Positions 58,501-64,000 of a stretch of 64,000 nt of DNA are shown one piece after another. Source of the DNA: Nemertoderma westbladi (taxonomy: Eukaryota; Xenacoelomorpha; Nemertodermatida; Nemertodermatidae). Below the pieces are notes generated by a model. It ran no database searches. It was given only the letters and a program-made list of their open reading frames with translations, and was not told the origin of the DNA. Each line of letters begins with the position of its first letter. Within the stretch, counting starts at the first letter, position 1. The stretch lies in assembly GCA_032718475.1 (NCBI GenBank), contig JAUCBJ010008230.1, forward strand, positions 1-64,000. The letters are read 5' to 3'. The position numbers and the translations under genes are program-made.

Positions 58501-60928
58501 CTTTGGTATGGTAGCCTACCTTCGCCGAGAGGTAAGTCAGGACAAATTTGAGACGGCCTTTGTGACTTCTAGATCAAAGACAATGCCGGTCAAATACATG
58601 ACTGTCCCTCGTGCAGAGTTACAGGCGGCTGTAGTTTCGGTCGAGGTAAGTAAGCAAATAATTGAGGAGTTAGACACGACATTGACCTTATTCTATTGGA
58701 CGGACGCATCCTTGGTGTTAGTATACATTGCGGCCGACAATATTGCACTAAAGACATTTGTGGCCAATAGACGCGCTCAGATCGTTGATTTTTCGACGAA
58801 GGAACAGTGGAGACATTGTCCGGGAGTGTTGAACCCGGCCGACATAACTTCAAGAGGTGCAATGCCGGCGGAATTCTGTCGGGAAGAGTCGCAGGAGTTT
58901 TGGTTGCATGGACCTGATTTTCTAACGAGGACACAGGAACATTGGCCAGAGCGACTAAAGATAGTGACCAATCCGATGCCTGAAGATGCAGAAGTCAAGG
59001 TGGAGAAAGTCTCTAAGTCAAAGTCTAAAGCCAAACTTAAGTCATTGGAGCGGCCTGAAGAGTCATTGGAGCGGCCTGAAGAGTCATTGGAGCGGCCTGA
59101 AGAGTCATTGGAGCGGCCCGGAGACCTGTCAGACCAACAGACTTACGTGACTACTAGGTCAGGAAGGGTAAGTTATGACATAAAACCGCCCTTACAGACT
59201 AAACCGGAGTCACAGTTGGTAAGTGACGGACAGAAAATGACCGACAAAATGGAGCCTTTGGTTTCCAAACCTGCGGGTTTGGATTCGAAACTTCCGTTAA
59301 TTAGCGGACAACCGTCGCTGGCATTAGAGTCATGCAGTATTTATGACAAATTACTAAATTCGTCTGCCTCTTGGCTGACAATTTGTAAAAGAACTGCGTG
59401 GTTAAGCCGATACGTTTCGTACCTTTGTATAAAACATTCGAAACATTTGAGAGAACCATTGAGCACCAATAGTGAGCGAATTCGGAAATTGAAACAACCT
59501 CTGACAGAGGATGAGATTGATCAAGCGGAATTAAAGCATTTGACGCATTATCAAATGTGTGCCTTCCCCAAAGAATTCCATCTATTATCGGCTCAACGAC
59601 CAGTTCTCTATAAACCCCTTAGAAAATGGAGTCCATTAATCCATAAGGGTTTGATTTGTCATAGATCGAGAATCCAGACTGTCGACATAAACTCACAGTT
59701 TCGGTTCCCAGTGATAATCCCTAGTCACCCAATAGAATTGCAAAGAGCGATTCTATGGGATATACACAAGAGGTTGCATCACGCGGGAAAGTTACACTGT
59801 CTGTCGGCAGCGAGACAGCGATTCATTCTATTGCAGCCAAGCAGGGCAGTAGGCACTATGTACGACGCCTGTCTGGTTTGCAAGAGGGTGAACGCCAGAG
59901 TATTGGAACAGGAGATGGCTGAACTCCCGGAAGCGAGAGTGCAGGCATATGACCCACCCTTTACGAATACAGGGGTGGACTGTTTTGGTCCGATTGAAGC
60001 AAAGAGTGGACGGCTGACCCACAAGCGATGGGGTCTGCTACTGACATGTATGGCTAGTAGAGCCATACATATCGAGCGTGTGGCAGACATGTCGACCAAA
60101 TCTCTGCTCCTGGCCTTGAAGAGATTTATGGCCAGGAGAGGACTAGTAAAGGCGTTCTACTCTGACAAGGGTACAAACTTTGTCGGAGGGAATAGCGAGT
60201 TGAACGCGGCTCATAAAGCAGCACAGAATAAGGAAATTTCTGCAGCACTTTTGCCGCAAAGAGTAGAATGGAGATTTAATACTCCAGAGAGTCCTTTGAG
60301 AGGAGGAAGTTGGGAGCGTTTGGTTCGCTCTGTGAAGCAGGCCATTGCCAAAACATTGCCTGTGAACAAACAACTTACCGACGACGAACTGGTCACAGCT
60401 TTCATTGAAATCGAGCATACACTAAACTCGAGGCCGATAGCTATGTTGCCAGACGGTGTTGCATTAACGCCGAATCATTTGCTAATGCAGAGTCCAGCAT
60501 TTCTTGTGCCGGCATCAGAACCCATTAGTGCCGACCTATATAGTCGTAAAAGCTGGAAAGTAACACAGTTTGTGGCGTACACATTCTGGGAATATTGGCG
60601 GGAATACTATCTTCCCACCATATCCACCAGAACAAAGTGGTACAAAACGGTTCGGAGCCTCCAAAGGGGAGATTACGTACTGATAACCGAACCTATTGTC
60701 AAGAGAAAGTATTGGGAGACGGGAGTGATCTTGCACACACACCCAGACGTGCAAAACATAGTGCGCACAGTCACTGTGAAAATTAGGTGCAAGTGTCCGC
60801 ACCCAAAAAAGTGTAAAACTAATGGTTTACACACCTTGGACCGACCGGTCCAAGATATCGTGTTATTAGAGGAGACACGTATCGAGACGGGAGATTATAA
60901 TTTGTCTCCTGCCTCAAAACAGAGTTAG
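52550..60928 (+). CDS. Gag-Pol polyprotein of BEL/Pao element 2, intact 2792 aa
   Basis: Single uninterrupted frame from the first ATG after the leader hairpins. Residues 1-330 form an acidic then helical Gag N-terminus. Residues 340-520 are an Arg/Glu coiled coil with repeats. Residues about 840-960 resemble the DUF1759 Gag region. A zinc knuckle has C1123, C1126, H1131, C1136 and is followed by CxxC at 1143-1146. The aspartic protease has DTAS at 1257-1260. RT has D1716 (CDIEAMFHQV) and YMDD at 1795-1798. RNase H has D1979, E2023, D2052 and D2098. Integrase has an HHCC-like region (LHHAGKLH...CLVC), then D2477, D2539 and E2589 (spacing D61D49E). A DUF5641-like tail follows. All catalytic residues expected of the family are present. 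Fusion of gag and pol without a frameshift is normal for BEL/Pao. Unusually long mainly because of the Gag coiled coil and linkers. Confidence 0.95.
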   Translation: MSVSDKEALEDSYETAAGPPTDDSTNITVDDNADYDDAASDADVSEQEDETVTSEEEQQPQVIVLGSPTATVRKDCTAARTEVSDRESSVAEARARSPVSRPVGMVSAVVPTAVRSTRSSRNNPSSPPSVSQVSDREFDTAMKKKLRAHAGHITRTADKVRKMLADSANIGRVELVEVRRGYNSALFKQTEELAVLAKKAVESQSSDVATRIYDRVLAALLEHRELSERFRRVRTENWLLWASQAQATQVSDAELRELVEREEIQDKEERRYQREVTSWLMQNGVVVPGQVLPTTENIQQRTLTPPDDASRDSGDSQVSHARGKVICARSLVSHNSAEERRRRLDEQQAEVLRASEARKEAERERERTRKLDAKLRELEEKSKREQAERERKERELQFERERKERELQLEREQKEREQKERELQLEREQKEREQKEYELQLERERKERELERERERRALYEEKARVEEEGAARRAREEEERKLAQLESARLSLESEERTRKANEIAEKGMRMIEECGASVGTELRELFALQKAEQEARTPAIRESTTTRIPIPGPAITSTRIAKPFSTYRTPVGISASPIAQNPRHRNIAPLHTEHDDEEFRETPTGRVLGEPNPRVWNTRTERRPSSTENFRVKPEEGSYERQRITQIEPTIQQNPSQEFITRDELSASLAQAISPHIQPITDMLSNLRLKEAAQVRSNSNPSRPELDKVQPSQRVRISEETIPHRPQVRTPVPNISNPNFENSAEKFIEEAWIRASARKPSRALRTDTESSDEEEEMRRQKSRNYKERRTDAEQVSWNHRERTRLNNPAELNHLLTRNDATLRDIGKFAARQGLPTQQPQKFMGNHKHWRTFKTYVDEQLTNSTFTPNEKFNYLLQMLHREPRAIADNFVGNERAFELAMKTLSDIYGNKTKMAQSIVEDLGKGGRITTPLELLNLANAISNALDILRTVNLPHHGDHAEVLKSVIRRLNMRYRQKWRKLENKLEGQGKVLTLQHIHDMIATDAVAEMKSNFSEENMRESKPATGKSMVSFDDDRTTVTYNSVDRYNSSTPAFRSDSRVWSGERLDRPRLKQQELPDGFVGCQYCLLKEVRSDDHKLDSCRRFKELNSEQRRVQVRTLDTCWACLAPGHVRRQCPNSKDGCMECGRLHHKLLHADFHTPTDRYLQRNPQRKGSKEPVSIRRNTYTGIQDDGYQPGSSDEDGELSAREVTCQGFTADSSSTSARTYLSSATSEIFSVIPVKLTGDKGSKRIYVMLDTASTLSYIDEEVARAVSSFQDAEEIQIELKSMHGVGDLKGHRISVELDSLLPRDQHTRQERKALPLDGFKCLAMKGFGRQLGKVPPMSPIAQEYFDKLRIPRHQVGYRNVSMLIGAEQLIAHQIWETRPAEPHVNGPHAHRTILGWYTRVPMSYEFTGGDKPMNRYDELQPITQPPLVEPPDIDEFRRTCIDHYSDFSESDEELIPDNVRLSEPLHNDRTDSEPEDYCYQTRGSGSAAHATYLTNVLTYTDIVEGQVAKYRDLDIFQYSEEELQKELIRQDLETGARTVEWLDRDAMEPGGYDLAMSTDEKRSLEMMEDTIRLLPTGHFEVGMLWRRQPPKLENNYNLALKRLNGVRARLLRNPDIREKYCAQINNYFAKGFAGKVEDPDLVTDQTYYLPHHYVTHPDKPDKVRVVNDCAAVYRGMSLNSELMDGPNLNNYLIGILLRFRQRRFAFTCDIEAMFHQVRACKADQDSLRFLWYENEDLSGPVVTYQMYVRIFGARDSPNGTLFVLKKTATAQIGKYPVEVIESILRNFYMDDGLVSKDTAEQAIEVAHGLQECLASGGFPLTKFTTNSEALLESFPVKDRGSGDIELGVEPIPMARVLGLAWNPNSDKFQVRVRFEPSSPDKILTKRICLSTLSRLFDPMNFISPVILQARACMRKIWLSDLEWDEPISPIHAKQWREWEAELHLLKNIYVPRSYFPNQLVFPADLELHLFSDASDTGFGMVAYLRREVSQDKFETAFVTSRSKTMPVKYMTVPRAELQAAVVSVEVSKQIIEELDTTLTLFYWTDASLVLVYIAADNIALKTFVANRRAQIVDFSTKEQWRHCPGVLNPADITSRGAMPAEFCREESQEFWLHGPDFLTRTQEHWPERLKIVTNPMPEDAEVKVEKVSKSKSKAKLKSLERPEESLERPEESLERPEESLERPGDLSDQQTYVTTRSGRVSYDIKPPLQTKPESQLVSDGQKMTDKMEPLVSKPAGLDSKLPLISGQPSLALESCSIYDKLLNSSASWLTICKRTAWLSRYVSYLCIKHSKHLREPLSTNSERIRKLKQPLTEDEIDQAELKHLTHYQMCAFPKEFHLLSAQRPVLYKPLRKWSPLIHKGLICHRSRIQTVDINSQFRFPVIIPSHPIELQRAILWDIHKRLHHAGKLHCLSAARQRFILLQPSRAVGTMYDACLVCKRVNARVLEQEMAELPEARVQAYDPPFTNTGVDCFGPIEAKSGRLTHKRWGLLLTCMASRAIHIERVADMSTKSLLLALKRFMARRGLVKAFYSDKGTNFVGGNSELNAAHKAAQNKEISAALLPQRVEWRFNTPESPLRGGSWERLVRSVKQAIAKTLPVNKQLTDDELVTAFIEIEHTLNSRPIAMLPDGVALTPNHLLMQSPAFLVPASEPISADLYSRKSWKVTQFVAYTFWEYWREYYLPTISTRTKWYKTVRSLQRGDYVLITEPIVKRKYWETGVILHTHPDVQNIVRTVTVKIRCKCPHPKKCKTNGLHTLDRPVQDIVLLEETRIETGDYNLSPASKQS
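52848..52865. other. 18-bp palindromic hairpin, copy 1
   Basis: CCAGACCTGTGGGTATGG. Stem CCAGACC/GGTATGG with one mismatch and loop TGTG. Lies within gag, encoding SRPVGM. Confidence 0.6.
53690..53910 (+). repeat. In-frame Arg/Glu coiled-coil repeats in element 2 gag
   Basis: Imperfect repeats of CGCGAACTCCAGCTCGAA and AAGGAACGCGAA type encode ELQLERE and QKERE units. The strong charge and lack of Pro and Gly predict a long helix or coiled coil. The antisense Ser/Arg-rich frame over this stretch is only a shadow. Confidence 0.9.
54386..54403. other. 18-bp palindromic hairpin, copy 2
   Basis: CCGAACCCGCGGGTTTGG. Seven-base-pair stem with one G-U pair in RNA and loop CGCG. Lies within gag in another reading phase than copy 1 (PNPRVW). 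Confidence 0.7.
57007..57024. other. 18-bp palindromic hairpin, copy 3
   Basis: TCAGACCCGTGGGTCTGG. Stem CAGACC/GGTCTG, with A-T replaced by G-C on both sides relative to most copies (compensatory), and loop CGTG. CTG (57001-57003) and CAG (57027-57029) can extend it. Lies within the protease-RT linker. Confidence 0.7.
59042..59125 (+). repeat. Four 21-bp in-frame repeats between RNase H and integrase
   Basis: TCATTGGAGCGGCCTGAAGA plus G is repeated four times (the last copy altered), encoding SLERPEE units at residues 2165-2192. They sit in a Lys/Ser-rich linker where length changes are likely tolerated. Confidence 0.92.
59265..59282. other. 18-bp palindromic hairpin, copy 4
   Basis: CCAAACCTGCGGGTTTGG. 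Perfect 7-bp stem with loop TGCG, extendable by T59264-A59283. Alternatively GTTTC (59261-59265) pairs with GAAAC (59287-59291) outside the inner stem. Lies in the RNase H-integrase linker. Confidence 0.72.
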
Positions 60929-61648
60929 TGTTGGACGCAACTCACTTCGTATGCATTCCTCGTATGCAAATACAAGGAAATGCATAGGAGCGGGGTTGTG
61001 GTGATTTGCGTTGAGTTTTGTCTGGTGGGTATCAAAACAAAATTTTATTTTCAAAAATTTTATTTTCAAATTTTTTTGGAAAAATTAAAATTTTAAAATT
61101 AGAAAAGTGAACCCAAGACAATTCCAGACGCTGTGTATAGACGCGTTTTAGAATTCGTCTATAGATAAACAGTAATTTGAAAAGTCGTGAAGCCTGGAAA
61201 ATAGCATTTAGAAACCATGGTGACGGCTATATTACGTAGGAGTGTAAATTGAGTTTAGCAACTTCCACAGATTGGTGCCAACAGTGCAACTAAGGTGCTA
61301 AAGGTTAGTAGCACCAGAGGCGTACATGGACCCCACTCAGTAGTTTGCAGGATGTGTGATGTTCGATTATCAAACCTGTGGGTTTGGTATAGTCGAGTAT
61401 TGTGGCTATAGTCCTTTCTAACTACTGTAGTTTAGTACGAGTAATGGGAGTAGTTTGGGCATCAAAAAGTGAGTTGGTCACGGCCAGTTTATCTCCAAAG
61501 TTTTTGCGCTATGCATGGGAATAGGTTAGAGGATAGTTAGGAAGAGACGGGATCTAGAGAGTCGAACCTGAACTGCTGGAAGGCAGCTGGAAGGGGGGTT
61601 CGGGAAGTCTGTCCTTCGGCGACATCTAACTGATTACCCACAGTGTAA
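60929..61648 (+). other. Non-coding spacer between pol and the accessory ORF
   Basis: No gene recognised. It begins with an A/T-rich block (61030-61110), then carries TTGGTGCCAA (61272-61281), a GGTGCTA...TAGCACC hairpin (61294-61315) and hairpin copy 5. A spliced or subgenomic RNA for the downstream ORF would need signals here; none was assigned. Confidence 0.6.
61370..61387. other. 18-bp palindromic hairpin, copy 5
   Basis: TCAAACCTGTGGGTTTGG. Stem CAAACC/GGTTTG with loop TGTG, extendable outward by TAT/GTA and TCGA/TCGA. Lies in non-coding DNA between pol and the accessory ORF. Confidence 0.72.
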
Positions 61649-61702
61649 TTGGTTTGCGTAACGGAACACTTATTGGGATATATATGTGTATACGCGGGCA
61701 TA

Positions 61703-62365
61703 ATGGAGAAGGATATTAGAGCGCAACCGCGCAGAGGATTTACTGCCAGAGAGGAGGCGGAGTTACCATTCGCGCGACCAGGATGTAAAGACTCGAACGT
61801 TTACTACCATGGGCGGTCGGTGATGGAGCTAAATGGGAAATACAAACCCACGATTCCCGACCGACTAGACGAGCAACATCCAGAACCGATATTAACGCGA
61901 TGTCCAGCTCACCAATTCCTTAGATATAACGAGGGAGGTTACCCGATGAGCAACCCGATGATCAGTATCGACTTCAGCGGAAAGCGACCTCCGAGACCCA
62001 TTACGCCGACCGTTACGACATTAGATCCGTATACGGAGATTAAACCCTGTTCGACACCCAGTTTGATAGAGACGGCAGCGGCCATTTCGCTGTACCGAGC
62101 CTATAAGGATCTAGAGGCGCGGCGCGAAGCGGTACGGGACTCGAGTTCCTGGACCACGTTCACTTCGCTTCACCAGGAGAGGAAGCTCACGCCTGAGTAT
62201 CCAGACGAGATTCGCGCCGTCCATCCGTCTACTAACTATATCCAAGATCCGCGGTTTATACGATATTTACTCCAAATTATTTCGGGAAGTTTCGACGAAC
62301 GCATTATTAAGCCCGAATATGTCCAATCCTTTATATATCATTGTCGCTCTGATATATACGTCTAG
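61703..62365 (+). CDS. Accessory ORF of element 2, unknown function (220 aa)
   Basis: ATG at 61703 opens 220 codons to UAG at 62363-62365. The open frame extends 18 codons further upstream but only from a TTG. I do not recognise the product. It has no signal peptide, no hydrophobic segment long enough for a membrane span and no cysteine motif. It is basic at the start (MEKDIRAQPRRGF), Pro-rich in the middle (KRPPRPITPTVTT) and helical toward the end. It occupies the place of env in enveloped BEL-like elements, but the absence of membrane segments argues against an Env. Base composition and length suggest real coding. The last codons overlap hairpin 62332-62358. Confidence 0.6.
   Translation: MEKDIRAQPRRGFTAREEAELPFARPGCKDSNVYYHGRSVMELNGKYKPTIPDRLDEQHPEPILTRCPAHQFLRYNEGGYPMSNPMISIDFSGKRPPRPITPTVTTLDPYTEIKPCSTPSLIETAAAISLYRAYKDLEARREAVRDSSSWTTFTSLHQERKLTPEYPDEIRAVHPSTNYIQDPRFIRYLLQIISGSFDERIIKPEYVQSFIYHCRSDIYV
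62332..62358 (+). other. Hairpin A at the end of the accessory ORF
   Basis: TATATATCA and TGATATATA form a perfect 9-bp stem around the loop TTGTCGCTC. The stop codon follows 4 nt after the stem. Hairpin B at 62729 has a different stem but almost the same loop. Confidence 0.75.
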
Positions 62366-62726
62366 AATTATTACCCAGCGCACAATTGGCGGCCTAAGGA
62401 GACTCGTTTGGGGTCATTGACCTCTGAACGAGTGGAGGATCAGGACCGCCGCGCCCACAGCGACAACAGCCGGAGCTCACAGCTCGCGGCAAGTACCAGA
62501 AGGAGGAGTCCTTGGCAAGCGTCAAGCCAAGGACGAGCAGTTCTATTCTACGGTTGAAGAAAAGGAGTTGGCGGAGGCGCCCACAGGGACACGGCAAATG
62601 GGACGAGGCCGAGGGAGGAGCCCAGAAGGACGAAAGCGAGACTGGTGTATCTGGAGAGGGGAGCGAGCCCGAGAGACCCAGGAGCTAGCCGATGAGACTA
62701 TAATATCACGGAGCGACAAACTCTAG
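62366..62726 (+). other. GC-rich stretch, possible further coding sequence
   Basis: Much more GC-rich than its flanks. Reading through the UAG at 62363 would add about 66 codons in the same frame. A second frame is open from 62421 to UAG 62724-62726 (101 codons), with its only ATG at 62598, and is rich in Arg, Gly and Glu (MGRGRGRSPEGRKRDW). Neither frame is recognised. It may be a spliced exon, a decayed ORF extension or structured RNA. Confidence 0.4.
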
Positions 62727-62757
62727 ACATATACATCATCGTCGCTCTGATGTATAT
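62711..62757 (+). other. Hairpin B with a possible loop-pairing partner
   Basis: ATATACATCA (62729-62738) and TGATGTATAT (62748-62757) form a perfect 10-bp stem around TCGTCGCTC. GAGCGAC at 62711-62717 is the exact complement of GTCGCTC in the loop (62741-62747), so a pseudoknot or an alternative stem is possible. Confidence 0.7.
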
Positions 62758-63515
62758 CGTAGGTTTTGATCAATCATTCGACTGGACTCATATACACTAG
62801 TCGTATTCATAGTTTAGAGTTTTATTTTAGACGGCCGAAAAATATTGAAAGGAAATACTTTTATTTTATAGTCCGTTGGAAATATGATTTTGAGCCTATA
62901 CTATATTTGATTTTGTGTATATGACTTTATTTGCTCTAAAGTTTATTGAAAGAGGCAAAGGAAGTGATTGGGGAGACAAACCCGCGGGTTTGGCTTACTC
63001 CTATCACTTACCTGAGCAATCATCAAACCAAGGTGATTTGCGTTTTTATAAGAAATTAAGTAAAGTCCGAAAATGAAAGAAATTATTACGTATTTTATAT
63101 TTAATTTGATTATCGGCCTTTAATGCAATTTAGTTAAAAATTTAGCCTCAAATACGTTTATATTTAGTTTATCTTGTTAATGTTGATCGTTAATTTGAGA
63201 TGGGAAATGGGGGACATTGTCCTAGCCATGTTCCATTTCAATATGTAGATCGTCAATTTGTAAATAAATAAAGGAAGTAATATTTTGTAAATTTAATTTT
63301 GTATGTAGTAATCATTATGTAGAACGAACGAGAAACAATATTTTGTAAATTTAATTTGTATGTAATTCATTATGCAATATCTATGGCAATATTTGTAAAT
63401 AGTAGAATTATTATGTTATTTAGATTGGTTGGAAGAAATTTATTTTGTTTTGTATACATCACCTTATACTCTTCTACAGTTGGAGGGAAACATTATATGA
63501 TTTCCCTTGGAGCGG
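62758..63515 (+). other. AT-rich 3' region of element 2
   Basis: No gene seen. It contains the extended hairpin at 62962-63009, an AATAAA run near 63263, and a direct repeat of about 40 bp (63279-63319 and 63337-63374, AATATTTTGTAAATTTAAT). Purine-rich stretches near 63481-63489 and 63507-63515 precede the 3' LTR; the latter is the likely but weak polypurine tract for plus-strand priming. Confidence 0.6.
62962..63009. other. Extended hairpin containing palindrome copy 6
   Basis: The core ACAAACCCGCGGGTTTGG (62976-62993) has stem CAAACC/GGTTTG and loop CGCG. Outside it GGAG (62972-62975) pairs with CTCC (62998-63001), and AAGTGAT (62962-62968) with ATCACTT (63003-63009), giving a long stem with small internal loops. 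It lies in the 3' non-coding part. Confidence 0.72.
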
Positions 63516-64000
63516 TGTTACGGTATATGGCGCTGTATCCACATTATTAGTCGTTATACTGTATGCAGTATTAGTCCATTATGCAGTATGCAATATTAGT
63601 CCGTTATACTGTACGTAATATTAGTCCGTTGTGCAGTATAATTATTTAGATAAGGCACAGTGTGGTGACATTTAGGTAAGGAAGTTAAAACGCCCATATA
63701 TTTTGCATCCATTCATTTGTATAGTATGTAGCCCTACCTACGTAATTTTGTATTAGGATATATGTAGATAGTTCCAGGGTAGCGAGTTTATTCGGACCCT
63801 GGATTTTGTGCTTGCTGATATTAGTTTGATAGGGCTAGCATATAGGGACGCCGTCCTGGCCATTCAGCAGCCAGAGACGTGAACCATTACCATATATGGT
63901 AATAATTTGAGCAATAGGGCTACAATCCGGCCTCCTTATTGGATTAACTGCTTCCAGGTTGGTCTAATGCTAGCATGGACTGGAGAGCCAATAGGAGAGC
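63516..64000 (+). repeat. 3' LTR of element 2 (first 485 bp)
   Basis: Identical to 49296-49780 at every position I compared, without indels. The window ends inside U3, before the TATA box. Confidence 0.95.

Larger units (their letters stand above)
49296..64000 (+). mobile_element. BEL/Pao LTR retrotransposon, element 2 (3' LTR cut by window edge)
   Basis: The element starts TGTTACGG at 49296 within a satellite monomer. The identical sequence restarts at 63516, giving 14,220 bp from LTR start to LTR start. Gag-pol is intact in one frame and an extra ORF lies downstream. The 5 bp before the insertion are GAAGT; BEL/Pao elements usually duplicate about 5 bp, but the right flank is outside the window. 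It is long for its superfamily, through a 2.7 kb leader and a 2.6 kb 3' region. Confidence 0.93.

Noticed and set aside
61649-62365. Envelope gene of element 2
   Set aside because: Position fits, but there is no signal peptide, membrane span or cysteine pattern.
63356-63550. 64-codon frame running into the 3' LTR
   Set aside because: AT-rich, crosses the LTR boundary and has no recognisable features.

Overview
The window is eukaryotic, almost certainly from an invertebrate animal. It carries two BEL/Pao-type LTR retrotransposons (a superfamily known from metazoans), a 5'-truncated CR1/L2/I-like LINE fragment, a tRNA-like SINE candidate and about 40 kb of AT-rich satellite. I see no ordinary host gene, rRNA, CRISPR or prokaryotic operon. 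The species cannot be named from the sequence.

Layout. (1) Positions 1 to about 7650, minus strand: BEL/Pao element 1. Its gag-pol frame enters at 6518, is broken once by an in-frame UAG at 5949-5951, then stays open to the left window edge, where it leaves after RNase H. Its leader holds three tandem hairpins and a TATA box. (2) About 7650-8720: AT-rich non-coding DNA, with the outer LTR boundary of element 1 unresolved. (3) About 8720-9122, minus strand: a SINE candidate with Pol III A and B boxes. (4) 9123-49295: a tandem array of about 91 monomers of 415 bp in one orientation. It shows several monomer subfamilies, hybrid monomers and nested higher-order duplications. The array is interrupted at 14901-15983 and 30504-31586 by two almost identical copies of one LINE fragment, carried by a duplication of about 15.6 kb. 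(5) 49296-64000, plus strand: BEL/Pao element 2, inserted inside a satellite monomer.

Element 2 looks young and possibly competent. The 485 bp of 3' LTR in the window matches the 5' LTR base for base, and gag-pol is open for 2792 codons with protease, RT, RNase H and integrase signatures intact. It measures 14,220 bp from LTR start to LTR start. It has a 2.7 kb leader, an unrecognised 220-codon ORF downstream of pol, and a wealth of RNA/DNA secondary structure.

The most unusual material is in element 2: six copies of an 18-bp palindromic hairpin scattered through gag, pol and the 3' region in different reading frames; a pair of long hairpins with different stems but a nearly invariant loop after the accessory ORF; two back-to-back hairpins, one with a GNRA tetraloop, just before the gag start; and a perfect 18-bp palindrome containing a CArG box in U3. 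All counts were made by eye.
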